Shown one piece after another: positions 1-10,500 of a stretch of DNA of 21,139 nt; positions within the stretch are counted from its first letter, which is position 1, and every line of letters begins with the position of its first letter. Below the pieces are notes generated by a model, which had not been told where the DNA came from, did no database searches, and saw only the letters and a list, made by a program, of their open reading frames with translations. The stretch lies in the NCBI GenBank assembly GCA_001929475.1, contig LXFE01003465.1, positions 1 to 21,139 of the forward strand, in the 5' to 3' direction. This DNA is from Neolecta irregularis DAH-3 (lineage: Eukaryota > Ascomycota > Neolectomycetes > Neolectales > Neolectaceae). The position numbers were made by a program, and so were the translations under genes.

Positions 1-46
1 AATGAAGCAGATAATGAAGCAGATAATGAAGCAGATAATGAAGCAG
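1..46 (+). repeat. 12-bp tandem repeat encoding NEAD
   Basis: The unit AATGAAGCAGAT occurs three times without change, followed by a fourth copy cut after ten bases. It lies in frame in the TilS-like gene and encodes Asn-Glu-Ala-Asp repeats. The window edge cuts the array, so the true copy number is unknown. Confidence 0.95.
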
Positions 47-486
47 CAAGCCACTGGAAAATTGAACGACAACCATTTGACGACAGAGGCACAGACTCTC
101 CCACTTTAGAAATCACGAGAGATGGAAAGATCCGACAGCACAATATCCCGTATTCCCTCTTGGACAAGAAGAAAGGGTGGTACCTGTGGGATAATCGATG
201 GTGGATCCGGATTGTTTATTCAGATAGACCATCAGATGTGTATACTGTACGAGCCTGGCAACCTCAAGATTCACGGGTAATATTAAACTTGATTGAAAGT
301 AGTCCAATGGCCAAAGATCCTCGATTAAAATTATTCTACGAAAACGCTAAAGGAAAATCCAGATTTACATTGCCGGTCATCGAACTTCGAGGAAAACTTG
401 TCGCGCTCCCATCATTCGGGTTGTCCTTTGAATTCGGATTGTCTTTTCGATGCCTATTCAAAGGCGGGCCAGTAGAACCCAATTGA
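1..486 (+). CDS. 3' end of a probable mitochondrial tRNA(Ile)-lysidine synthetase (TilS-like), 5' partial
   Basis: Frame 1 is open from base 1 to a TGA at 484-486, giving 161 codons, so the gene starts outside the window. It opens with an acidic NEAD tetrapeptide repeat, then a compact domain with WYLWDNRWWIRI (about residues 57-68 of the visible part) and, near the end, SRFTLPVIELRGKLVALPSFG-type sequence. These two blocks resemble the C-terminal domain of fungal TilS-like PP-loop proteins, which would make lysidine at the wobble base of mitochondrial tRNA(Ile). The catalytic N-terminal half is not in view, so the assignment is from memory of the family only. The stop lies 13 nt from the stop of the convergent WDR48 gene. 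A possible 34-nt terminal intron (472-505) would replace the last residues and end at 509-511. That the stretch is coding is fairly safe; the function is uncertain. Confidence 0.6.
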   Translation, partial: NEADNEADNEADNEAASHWKIERQPFDDRGTDSPTLEITRDGKIRQHNIPYSLLDKKKGWYLWDNRWWIRIVYSDRPSDVYTVRAWQPQDSRVILNLIESSPMAKDPRLKLFYENAKGKSRFTLPVIELRGKLVALPSFGLSFEFGLSFRCLFKGGPVEPN

Positions 487-499
487 TTTACATTATCCT

Positions 500-3400
500 C
501 TACAGCGTTGAATCTGGTACAGGGACTGCTTCCTGCCGGAGCCGGTACGTCAGGAGAAGATCACTACTATCTTTCCAGTGAAATTGTCGAAGTGTTCCTA
601 GAGTTATTGTAGGAGTAACAACCTATAAGATCAAAAAAAATACGATATAGTAGTCAAAAAAGAAACCTTGTCCTTGCAAAGAATCTCTAAATCCTCAAGT
701 CTATTTTCTTGTGGTTTTCCACCTCCGGTTTCTAAAGATTCACTTTCCGGAAGTCGTTCGTAAATAAACAAAATAATCTTTCTTACTCGAAGCATTCGAT
801 TCGCATTCAACCGCGAATTCCTTCTCTTGTTAGCTCTATATGAAAAATAAACTAAAGTGAAACAGACCCTATAGGCAGACATTTCAATACACTGCCTGGG
901 TAAGGTTTGAGATTGAAGCTCACTTTCTTTATATCTTGATTCGAAACTTTTCCCTCGAGATGAGAACATACTCCCGAACCATGTTCATACCAAAAAAAGC
1001 ATTTCCCCCAGCCAAACAGGGGCTACATATTCAAGAGTTTCGATGTCCTGTATTACAGTACCCACTGTTCCCCGGTATACATCTAAAAGTCCTACCGAGT
1101 CTGCCGGAGCTTGAGATAGGATAATAGTAGTCTCAGGTGGCATTCTACAAGTAGGTGGATCCAAATGTGTAGCTGTCGATAGTGGTTGACCTTGCCGAAT
1201 TGATTCAAATTTGAGTTGAGTCTGTCTCCTCAAGACTTCGCCAAATGTAGCAGGTGCAGGTGTCGTGGATACATCCGGACTATCAGGCGCGCGAGAGCCC
1301 GCATCCACTGATTTCCTTCCACTTTCAGACGATGGTGATTCGCGCATATTTCCAGCTGATACTGTTCGCGATAATTTTCTACTCCCAAAGAGCCTGAATT
1401 TCTGCATGAAAGAATTGGAATACGGACTTGCTGGACGTGCCGATGTTGTCGTGGGCAGAGATCCTCTTCTATCGATCATAGACGGACGTTCATAAGGGGA
1501 ATGATGGGAACCAGGGAAATATTCCCACTGGTTAGTTGACCTTCGGTAAGACTCTTGTGAGACTCGGGCAGTAGGCGGGGCAGAAGGTGATGTAAAAGAT
1601 GGAGGAAGAGTAGAAACCATCGTACTTCTTGGACTACGTGGCGAGTCAGATTCTTCGCTTTCTTCTTTCATGGAATGTAGGTTTCGGGGCATATTGAAAC
1701 TAATGGGATCGTATGCAGGAGCAGGCGTTGCTAGCCCAATGTTCAACCCCAGATTCAATTGGCCGAATGGTGGAATACGGAATGAATGCATGTCTGGAGA
1801 AAAAATAGTCCTCGATGGTTGTAAAGATTGTAAATACCCAAGTTGAGGGACGGATCCTGAACGAAACGCCCTGCGAATATCGGTATGTAGTGCAAGTCCT
1901 GCTGCGACATTTTCTGGGGACATCTCTGCAAGGTCTTCGAGACTTCCGAACATGTTCTTCAAAGTCCAGCGAGCAAGATGTACTATCACTAAGACTCGTT
2001 TCTATGACAATCATACCGCGCTGATCATCCTTTACTTGTACATCAAGATCGAGCTCGTCCGCGTAAGCCTCACCTGTGAAACATGTATTTTCTGATAACT
2101 CGATCATTAAAATTCCTAGCCGGATGTCTGCACGGAACCATTTTTCTCGAAAGATATCTGTTTCCAACTTTTTCGCAACATATTCAAGAGAGGAATCTGT
2201 GAATATTTGCGTCGAGATACCCTATCATGTTAGTTTATAAAAAGTCTAAATCTTTAAAAGACTTTGACAACATCCCACACTACAACACTTCCATCTGTGT
2301 CAGAAGTCAAAACATGCTGCCTATCGTTCAACTCAAGAGTACTAGTAACTTTGGCCGATCCTTCGAGCACCTCGAAGATGTAGGAGTCCAAAGGCTGATC
2401 TGACGAGGGTGTAAGTGTATCTTTGATCTCAACCGGTGGGTTGCTTTCTGCAACATTGTTCAAGGGTTTACGAGAAGACTAGCAAGTCAGAAGCGATAAT
2501 GAGGAAGAGAAACACACCCGCTTTGTTATTGCAGAGGACTTTGTTGCGACCCAAAGGTCTCCATCCCATTCTGTCATTTTGAGAATACCAGATTGTTCTT
2601 GTGACAAGTAATTTAAACTACATGATTCGCCTCCCATATCGAGAGCAGTACGAAATATACAACCATTTCGATCGGCTGACCAAAACAATTGTAGAAAAGG
2701 ATCACGGGAATGTAATGACCAAATGCTCGCTGCATGCATCTCCAGAGAGGTGACACATCGGCGTTCAGGAATTGACCAAACTTTAACAGTTTTATCGGTA
2801 CTTCCAGATATCAGCTAAAGTGTCAGAGATATTTTCATTCAAAGACTCGTGCTCTACGGCCGTCTTCACTGATTAAAAGGGATCGAACGTTGTCTTGATG
2901 TCCTGATAATGTTGCAATACTTTGACCAGTATTCGAATCCCATAATCGTATTAAATTTTCAGGGCTCCCGCTGGCTATGATATCTGTCGAAGCTGCAAGT
3001 GCATGTACACTTCCCTTTTGGCCAGGTCCGGTACTACCCACATCGATAGTAAGCCTGCTTCCTGACCCATTCAAGTCCCATAAATAGATACGCTGGTCGA
3101 GACCTCCAGATGCTATCCAATCGGCATTTGCAGATGGAGACGCAAGACATTTGACAAAATCATTGTGGTGCCCGAGCGTGTGGGGTAACGATCTCATCTC
3201 TCGTGGTCGCCACAATTTGACAGTTTGATCCGAGGAACATGAAATGACTACGGATATCAGGTCAGTAGAGCAGGCTTGTCACCATTTTGTCCATGATGGG
3301 TTAATGCTATATCATTTATCCAGTGAGTATGTGCCTGGAACTGATGTTTGAAAGATGTAGACGGCGAACTGGGTTTCTACAATTAGCAATAGCATACAAA

Positions 3401-3640
3401 AGACCCAACCTCTTCATTTACAAATGAAATTTTCGTATCTGACCGTGACTGTGCTTTATGGTTGAGATTCCAGCAGCAAAGGAGGCCATCCCGACCGCCG
3501 CTATATAAAACACCCGAGCAGGTATCGTCAGAATCTGTAATGTAATTCGCCTTTGTATCTATTTCCAAAGCATTAACGCCCAATCTGTGTCCTGGATTTG
3601 GATTCGGAGTGTTGAGAACATAAGATATTTTTGATGGCAT
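500..3640 (-). CDS. WDR48: WDR48/UAF1-like WD40 protein (deubiquitinase activator)
   Basis: Ten exons: 3640-3422, 3376-3283, 3247-2847, 2814-2518, 2478-2263, 2221-2017, 1982-991, 953-868, 820-667, 622-500; 928 residues. All phases agree. Residues 1 to about 409 form the WD40 propeller, starting KISYVL...HRLGVNAL and LYSGGRDG, with HTHWIND, SGGLDQRIYLWDL and SGSTDKTVKVW blades. A Ser/Pro-rich linker of roughly 300 residues follows. The C-terminal DUF3337-type domain has YRGTV, SRLNANRMLRVRKI and TPTITLGTLRQFHW. In animals UAF1 binds and activates USP1, USP12 and USP46; the fission yeast counterpart is Bun107. The start is the ATG nearest the conserved block; in-frame ATGs at 3664 and 3685 are alternatives. 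Intron 1 could be 3409-3377 (33 nt) rather than 3421-3377 (45 nt). Introns are 32-47 nt. The gene diverges from the acetyltransferase and converges on the TilS-like gene. Confidence 0.93.
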
Positions 3641-3732
3641 CGGTTTCTCCTTCTCGACCCTCATCGACTCGTTCGGCACTGTCATCTCAAGTTCGTCTGT
3701 AGTAAATATCGCCAAACACCTGAACAATTCTG
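3641..3732. promoter_or_regulatory. Short divergent promoter region, WDR48 / acetyltransferase
   Basis: Only about 92 nt separate the proposed WDR48 start (3640, -) from the acetyltransferase start (3733, +). With the upstream WDR48 ATGs the gap falls to about 68 or 47 nt. The two genes must share regulatory DNA or have promoters inside each other's first exons. I see no clear TATA box. Confidence 0.5.
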
Positions 3733-4456
3733 ATGGCCGGAACTCATGCAGCTGCTCCGATCCGTGTCGAGAAAGCAACAGACGAAGAGGTAGTAATCGT
3801 ACGAAAGTTGGTGGTTGATGGTGAGTGATAATACACGGTACAAATAACTGCTAAGTCAAATAGAGATTCTTGGACAAGCCAGTGCTGCGAATAATCGAGT
3901 GTATTTAAAACTGAGTCCGTTCCTCGGTGCATCAACATTTGCACTGCTGTTTTTGCTGAGAGCGGATCTGGGACAGGCGATTATTGTTGTTGCAGGAGTA
4001 CTGGCCATCACTTTTATTACTATCGCGTGGTGGACTTCGACTATCTATGAGGCAGATGCACTGGCTATTCTGCAGAAAGACGCAGGTCTGGAATGCCTAG
4101 AGAAACATTATGGCAGTGGCAGTGCAATAGCACGTCTCGATGATCAATTTATCGGGTTCGTTGCCGTCGAAACTTCACTCGACAAAATTGCAAATATCAA
4201 GCATTTGGCCGTGAAACACTACGCAAGACGCAATGAAACAATATGCCATCTACTGCAACGCGCCATTGACTACGCCATGGACCGCAAAGTAACAATATTA
4301 CGAATTTCCGTTCTCAACACCATGGATAGAACTGAACACCTTCTCCAGCAGTACAAATTTCGAAAAACAGGACGTTCAACCACAAAAGAAAGGGATTTCC
4401 TCTTGAGATGGGCCGGAATACGGACGATTGAATGGGTGTATGAGCCAGAATCATGA
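3733..4456 (+). CDS. NAT8-like membrane-anchored GNAT acetyltransferase
   Basis: Two exons, 3733-3820 and 3864-4456, joined across a 43-nt intron with a GTGAGT donor; 226 residues. The second exon alone has no usable ATG; splicing supplies MAGTHAAAPIRVEKATDEE, a typical GNAT first strand and helix. Two hydrophobic segments follow (about 48-62 and 68-86, separated by RADLGQ), so the protein is likely a membrane hairpin with the catalytic domain cytosolic. That arrangement is known from animal NAT8-type N-acetyltransferases. The GNAT fold continues with IGFVAVE, KHLAVKHYARR and a C-terminal LLQQYKFRKTGR block. The acetyl-CoA loop normally reads Q/R-x-x-G-x-G/A; here it is RRNETI (151-156), with both small residues replaced, so activity is open. 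The substrate cannot be told. The stop is 68 nt from the convergent dynein stop. Confidence 0.8.
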
Positions 4457-4524
4457 TAACATGTACTGTATTTATGATAAAGATTCTACGACATAACAAC
4501 TCCTGCCCGCCCTTTTCTACGCCG
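4457..4524. other. Intergenic gap between convergent stops
   Basis: These 68 nt hold the 3' ends of the acetyltransferase (+) and of dynein (-). The sequence is AT-rich at 4457-4500. I see no defined terminator; the two 3' untranslated regions almost certainly overlap. Confidence 0.5.
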
Positions 4525-7500
4525 CTATGAATCACCCGCATAATCATCCAGTAAATTCTCTAGGATTCTGTTGACTTTAGAAAGCATTGCTTTACCTGAA
4601 AGTTAGAAGTTTGCTGAGCATTGAAACTTACCTTGGTTTGTCAAAAGAAGTCTCTCCGCGTTCTCGGGAAGCCCCAGCCACGTTGGTGGTTGTCGTTCTG
4701 GTAATTCGCGTACCCACTGCATGAATTGTTCCATTCTGCTACCCTCGGGTGCTTTCACTGAGTCGGGTGAAGCTACAAGTTCAAAGCCGAGATCAAATGC
4801 CTTGGATGACAACGTGTAGTTAACTATTTTGTCGAGGGCAAGCTGATCAGATTCCTCGTCAATTCTTCCTCCATAGATGGATTGAGACAGTAAAGTGCAG
4901 ATTGCAGACCACGGAATTTTATCAGGTGAGAGGTTGGATCTTCCAGCGCTAGTATCATCAACCCATGTATCAATAACAAATGCTGCGCATTCGAAATCGG
5001 AATCGTTAAATTCATAGCCTTTAGACCATCCTAATGGAACGTATCGTAAGCGTTCAAGAATAACGGCATGAATCCAGGATAATAAAAAATATAACCGTCC
5101 ACGTTCAACAGGTTGTTTGGAGCATCGTTCCATAGAGAGACTGCGAAGAGATTCGGTCATATTGGCCTTGATACCAGGAGGCGGTTCGAACATAAGGATT
5201 CGAGATATTCGTAATAGACTTACGGGAACTTTAGTGCTAATTTCCATCGTCATAAACAACCGAAAATTAGGGTGAGATTTCAGTCCATGAAGTCGCTTCT
5301 CGAGGTTACCCAGCCATTGTGTTGAATGTGAAGCAAGGTGGATATTTTTAAGGAATACCCAGGACCCGGCCTGTGCAGCTGAGGTTATCGCACGTTCTGC
5401 TTGACTAAATCCTTCCTCAGAACCCATTGCAACAGAAGTACATTTCATTTGAAGCTTGCTGATGAGGTTGTCTACCTTGAAGCTAGCATCGTACCCTGGA
5501 ACAGAGCATAGAGCTAGAGGAATATTAGAATGGACTTCTTTCATAACGAGTTGCTCAAAGTCGTATTCGTTGTCTGTGAGTGTATTTTTTCCTAGGACTG
5601 TTGCAACGTATTTTTCTGCCGATGGGATAAGCCGATCATTGCGAAAGATTTTAACATAGAGTAATGAATGAAGGGCATGATCAACATCTATCTTTTCAAT
5701 ACAGGCAAAATAGACGGCCATACCAGTAGCGTCTCGTTCTAAGAGATTCGAAACGTGTTTCTCGGCAAATTCATCATTTAGAAACTTTTGCCATTCTTCA
5801 GAGTTTTGTCCTGCTAGAGAAGTGATTCTTTCGGTTCCAGGAATTCGAGATAAGACTTGTAGTTTCCCATGCAGTAGAGAAATCCTTTCAGAATCGGTGG
5901 ATAAATCGCAACCTGAGATTGATTCATCCATTATGCTATCCAGTATAGTAGAGTTCATCTCCACAGGCGCAGCTTGAGCTAGCAACAGTGCTAGAACGAG
6001 GTGATCTTCGTGAAGAAGAGCTTGCGAGGTCTTCGCAAAGGTTGATGTAAAAATTGCCCTAGTAAGTAGATCGACTCGCTTACCATAATCCGATATGTCA
6101 TCTAGTTTCTTCGTGTCCTTGAGAACAGACTGAAAAATGCCCTGGAAATAATCCAATGAAAACTGATAAAAGTGATTCAGCTGTTGCAGTTGCTCCAATG
6201 TAACAAAGATAGTACTGCACGCTACTGCGATAGGTTTATATCGAGCCGTTATTTCTTCAACTTCCAACATGACTCCTTCGGTTTCTGAGACTTTTCTTGT
6301 GATTTCAGCAGCTTCCAGCTTAAGGGTCTCAAGTGTAGCAATAACAAGATCATCATCAAGAATGTTGCCTTGCGATTCATTCAGTGCCTGTAGCAGGCGT
6401 TTTTCGAGTCTTCGAAGGTGCAATTTGAACTCCCCTTGGCTCTTGATTAAATTGTTCCGTCGTTGATCAACATCAGGCCTCTCTGTTTTCAGGACTTCGT
6501 TGAGACATTGCGCTTGTAGACTACTGCGGGTTGTGGTAAAATTGACGAATGTTACCCGACCACAGATATCAGGCGAGAATGTTGCAGAAGGATCTCGGGT
6601 ACAGAGATATAGACGGAAGGCTGGCGAGAAATCAATTTCTTGTTTTCCAAGTTGTATCAATACACGACCACCAGTTTTCTGATACTCTTTGTTAAGGACA
6701 TGATTGAGGATTGGATCCAAATATTCGGCGTCATGGATGAGAATCGGATTACCAAAACGTAACGCACTTTCAAGATGTTTAACGAAGGCATCATCTAGGA
6801 AACTTGTAATGGTCAATTTACGTTGATCGCTTTGACTGAGCAGAAATTGGACTGCTTGGCCAGAAGGATCGATGATTAAAGGATATCTATTATGCCTCTT
6901 GAGCATAATCGCATTTTCTGTGCAAAGATCATCCGCTGGTAAAGACTGTTCTTGCCATTGGAGTTTGTCGTCTGCAGTACAGAGATACTCAGAGATACGG
7001 TTTTGCTCCTCAAATTTTATGCCAGATGCCTGAAGGAATGCAGTCCACATATCGCGCATCACAGTCCGATAATGTTGGTCGTATAATCCAGCATATGCCA
7101 GGAATGCAGCAGAAATCAGAGAATCACCAGCAATGGTGCTGATTTGCTGATCGAACGACCTGCTTCCTGATTCCCACCGCTCACGTTCAGATGAAAGACT
7201 GTCAAGAAGCTTCAGACTTCGATCTACTTTTGATTGAACTCGATTCATCTCGCTTTTGAGCATTTGAGTCTCGCTGATCAAGACTGCATATTCGTCTTTG
7301 TAACGTGCAATACTTGTTTCCAACTCATTAATCATCTCGATAATAGTCTGGGCTTGTGCCTTTGTTTCGTTGGTTTTCTCTTCAAGTAATCTGACTTCAT
7401 CTCGGAGGGGACCAACTCGATCGAGAATTTCCGAGTAGTTGACCTGAGCAACTGCCCATTGGACCAAAGGGCCGCAAGCTTTACTCGCTCTGTTGACCGT

Positions 7501-10500
7501 TTCGAAATTGTAGTTCGGTTTTGATAAATACTCCGATTGCATTTTCAGACGAAGACTTTTTGTCATTTGCTTCTCATTGTCGTAATTGACGATACTGGTA
7601 ATGAAATCGTCACGACGTATAATTCCTTGAACAGTTTTCCAACTGTCGACCCTGTTACCAAGCAATGTACATACAGATTCCATAGCCATTTTTACAGCCT
7701 CAGGAGGATTTGCCATCGAACGGACTTCCGTGAGATGTTGTTTCTTGATACTGCTGACACTTCGTTGCGCTTCCACTACAGCAGGCTCGGCCCGAGCAAG
7801 ATCATCGAGAACCACTTTCTTTCGTTCTGCAATTTCCTCATCCTGAACGGCAAGGTCTTCTTGAATCTTCAGCGAAGCAGAGCGTTTTTGTTCTGCATCT
7901 CGCTGATCAGCCACCATGCGTTGCAATTTTTCGTTTGCTTCAGCGCTCTTCTTCTCTAGCTCACGTTGCTTTTGAGCAAGGTCTTTCCGGAGATCGTTGA
8001 CTTTGAGAACAGTATCTTGCAATTTTTCAAGACCGACATTGAGATGGCGTTGCTGCTCTTCGAGATCTTCTCGCTTTTCGTTGTACAGTTTCACATAATG
8101 ATCGACGAAATCGAGATAGTGTCGAGGGGTCAAAAAGGTTACAACGTTATGAGACTTTCTGAGTTTCACATTGATCTCATGCATAGAAGAATGTATATAG
8201 ATCATTGCGTTAACGACAGCTTGGCGATGTGTTGGCGGGTTAGGAAGCTCAGAATAGCAGCTCTGAAAGTGGGAAGGCGGTTGATAACTAGCTACATCGA
8301 GGTCAAGTGTTTGAGTAAATTCCGAACCGACTTGAAAGAATGCTTGTTCGGACCAATCTCCAAACCAATTCAAAACGCAACGATTGAATAATGCTGGGGA
8401 GGTAGCCGCTTTTGAGGAAAGACCGCCTTCTGGAGGGTTCATCGTAAAGACAACATGAAGATTCTTGACAATCTGTTGTGTGAACCATCGATAAAGTTCC
8501 TCCGGAGAATCGAGCAAAAGGCCGGCACGTTGGGCGTTCTCTTTACAACTGCTCATCAAGGTCGTTAATTCATCGCCTTCAAAAAGTCCGGGAACTTCGG
8601 CGTTTGCCAGCAAAGTGTTCATTCTTTCCAAGAAGCCTGTGTCAAGGACGTTTGATTCGTCCATTATGAAGCAGATTTTTTCCCCTTTACAACCGGCACG
8701 ACGAAGGACATCTCGCAAATCCTCATCGAAATCCAAAGCACTATATTTGTTGTGTACTTTGATCTGAAAGGTCTTCAGGCCATTCATCCAGGCAACAAAC
8801 CGAGAAAGTGTAGTCTAAATGTTAATACTTCCAAAAATCCTTTATATTACCTTTCCACTCCCACTAACTCCTATTAGAATGAGATGTCCTTGGGGCTGCC
8901 TGAAGACACGATCAATCCGTAGTACGTGATCGAGGACATCATTAAAGAGCACCAATGGGACATCGAGTTCCTCTTCGCAAAATGTTTTAAGCCTCGCTTT
9001 GGTGTAATCTCGAAGCTGCTCGCGGTCAACTGGGACATAATCCTTCGATAGCCAGTTAGAATAAAGGATTGGCTGTCGGAGGGCTTCCTCGAGATTGATG
9101 CCGGGGAAATGCTGATCAGCTATCTCAAATACAGCCCTTTCAGTCCATTGCCTCTCATCCTCATTTACGAGACGATCTTGGAATAATCGTAAAGCTTCAT
9201 GCGCCCATAATCGAACTAGACCTTCGATAGTCAATGTCTCAAGTGGTTTGATAACCTCATAAATCCCACGAATCCAGCGACTCAACTCACGAGGGCTGTA
9301 GACATAATGCGCCTGAACTGTCGCATTGAATTTCGCCTGGGATTTTAAATAAAAATCCACCATAGCTCCGGTAAGAGGCTCAGAATATCCCCGTAAATTA
9401 GGGACGCATTTAAGGATGGCTTTGATGAATGCTCCATAAATTTGCATCAATGACTCTTTGCCTGGATAATCGACCATGACGAGCGGTGAATGTCGAAGAA
9501 ACCGATGGGCCAGTGGTGTTCTACCGGCATCGGTGGGAGGGTTACAAGCGCCAACGAATTGAATGCGTTCGAGAGATACCCACGCCTTGTCTGAGGTTCG
9601 CCAAAATCCATTATGCTCCACCAGTTGTCGGAGAAATGAGATGACCCGTTGAGTGCCATATTTGTCGGGAGCAGGTAAATTGATTTCATCACAGAAGATG
9701 ACTAGCCAGCGTCCAACTTGAGTCGGGGCGAGCATAATTCCATTAAGAGTCTTTCGATATTCACAATATTGTTCAAAGACTTTAATCACAAGTTCTGGTG
9801 TAGTCGCATTGGAGAAATTTAGACCAGCAACTTCCATGTCTGGTAGCTTGCGAAGAGCACTGAATAATGTCATCGTCTTGCCAGATCCTGGAGGGCCGCA
9901 GAGAAGGACGGGACGATGGTCAGCTAGCCAGGAATACAGGACCTCTTCATGCCTGATTGTATCAACAGTTGGGATGACAACATCTGTTTGCGTGACTGAA
10001 TGAGTGTCAACCTCGGTGGTGGGGACTTTTGTGATCCAGGGAAGCCAATCCCCAGATGGTAAACTTACATCATAATCGATCGCGGATGCTGAAGGAACTG
10101 GCAGTTCGATAGAGGTAATCGAACAAACATACTTGCTTAACAAGTGGCGGTCTTCGAGAGGGCAGTCTCCAGAAAAACTCCATACTATGTCTAAAAGGAG
10201 TTTGCGAGTAACGTATTTCTCAATCTGAGCATCATCTAGTGGAAAGTCCTGATGCATGGCGTTATATTCAAGAATGTTGCGGCATGTGCGAGTAAGGAGT
10301 GAGAATATACTGGTTAGAGCACGGCCTTCAGTGAAGTCCATGATATGATCAAGTGATTTCGCTTTTCTTAGCGACTTGATGATAGCCCCATTGCCATCGA
10401 GAAATGGTTGTATGATATCAGCAAATTGTTCTTGGCACGCTAGGTTGCTCGCAACAGTTGTACCAATGGGCCTTTCGTCATCAATGTCGTCGAAGGATCT

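Noticed and set aside
523-612. A second exon for the TilS-like gene (frame reading GLLPAGAGTSGED) after a 51-nt intron at 472-522.
   Set aside because: The opposite strand of the same stretch encodes TPTITLGTLRQFHW, the expected C-terminus of WDR48, joined in phase by a 44-nt intron. The plus-strand frame is its shadow.
631-969. A separate 112-residue minus-strand protein.
   Set aside because: Its second half is WDR48 exon 9 (SRLNANRMLRVRK); its first half is exon 8 and an intron read in the wrong frame.
2839-2893. Donor GTAGAG within the DGR codons of WDR48 as the start of intron 3.
   Set aside because: It is in the wrong phase for the next exon; the GTCTTT donor at 2846 restores LISGSTDKTVKVW.
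4525-4632. Dynein C-terminus as a truncation or a novel short form.
   Set aside because: Fungal dynein heavy chains are about 4.1-4.4 thousand residues and lack the large C-terminal cap of animal dyneins; 4366 residues is normal.
7537-8391. Two open frames of about 140 codons on the plus strand.
   Set aside because: They lie antisense to the dynein stalk, in a 4.2-kb exon, and show no recognisable family sequence.
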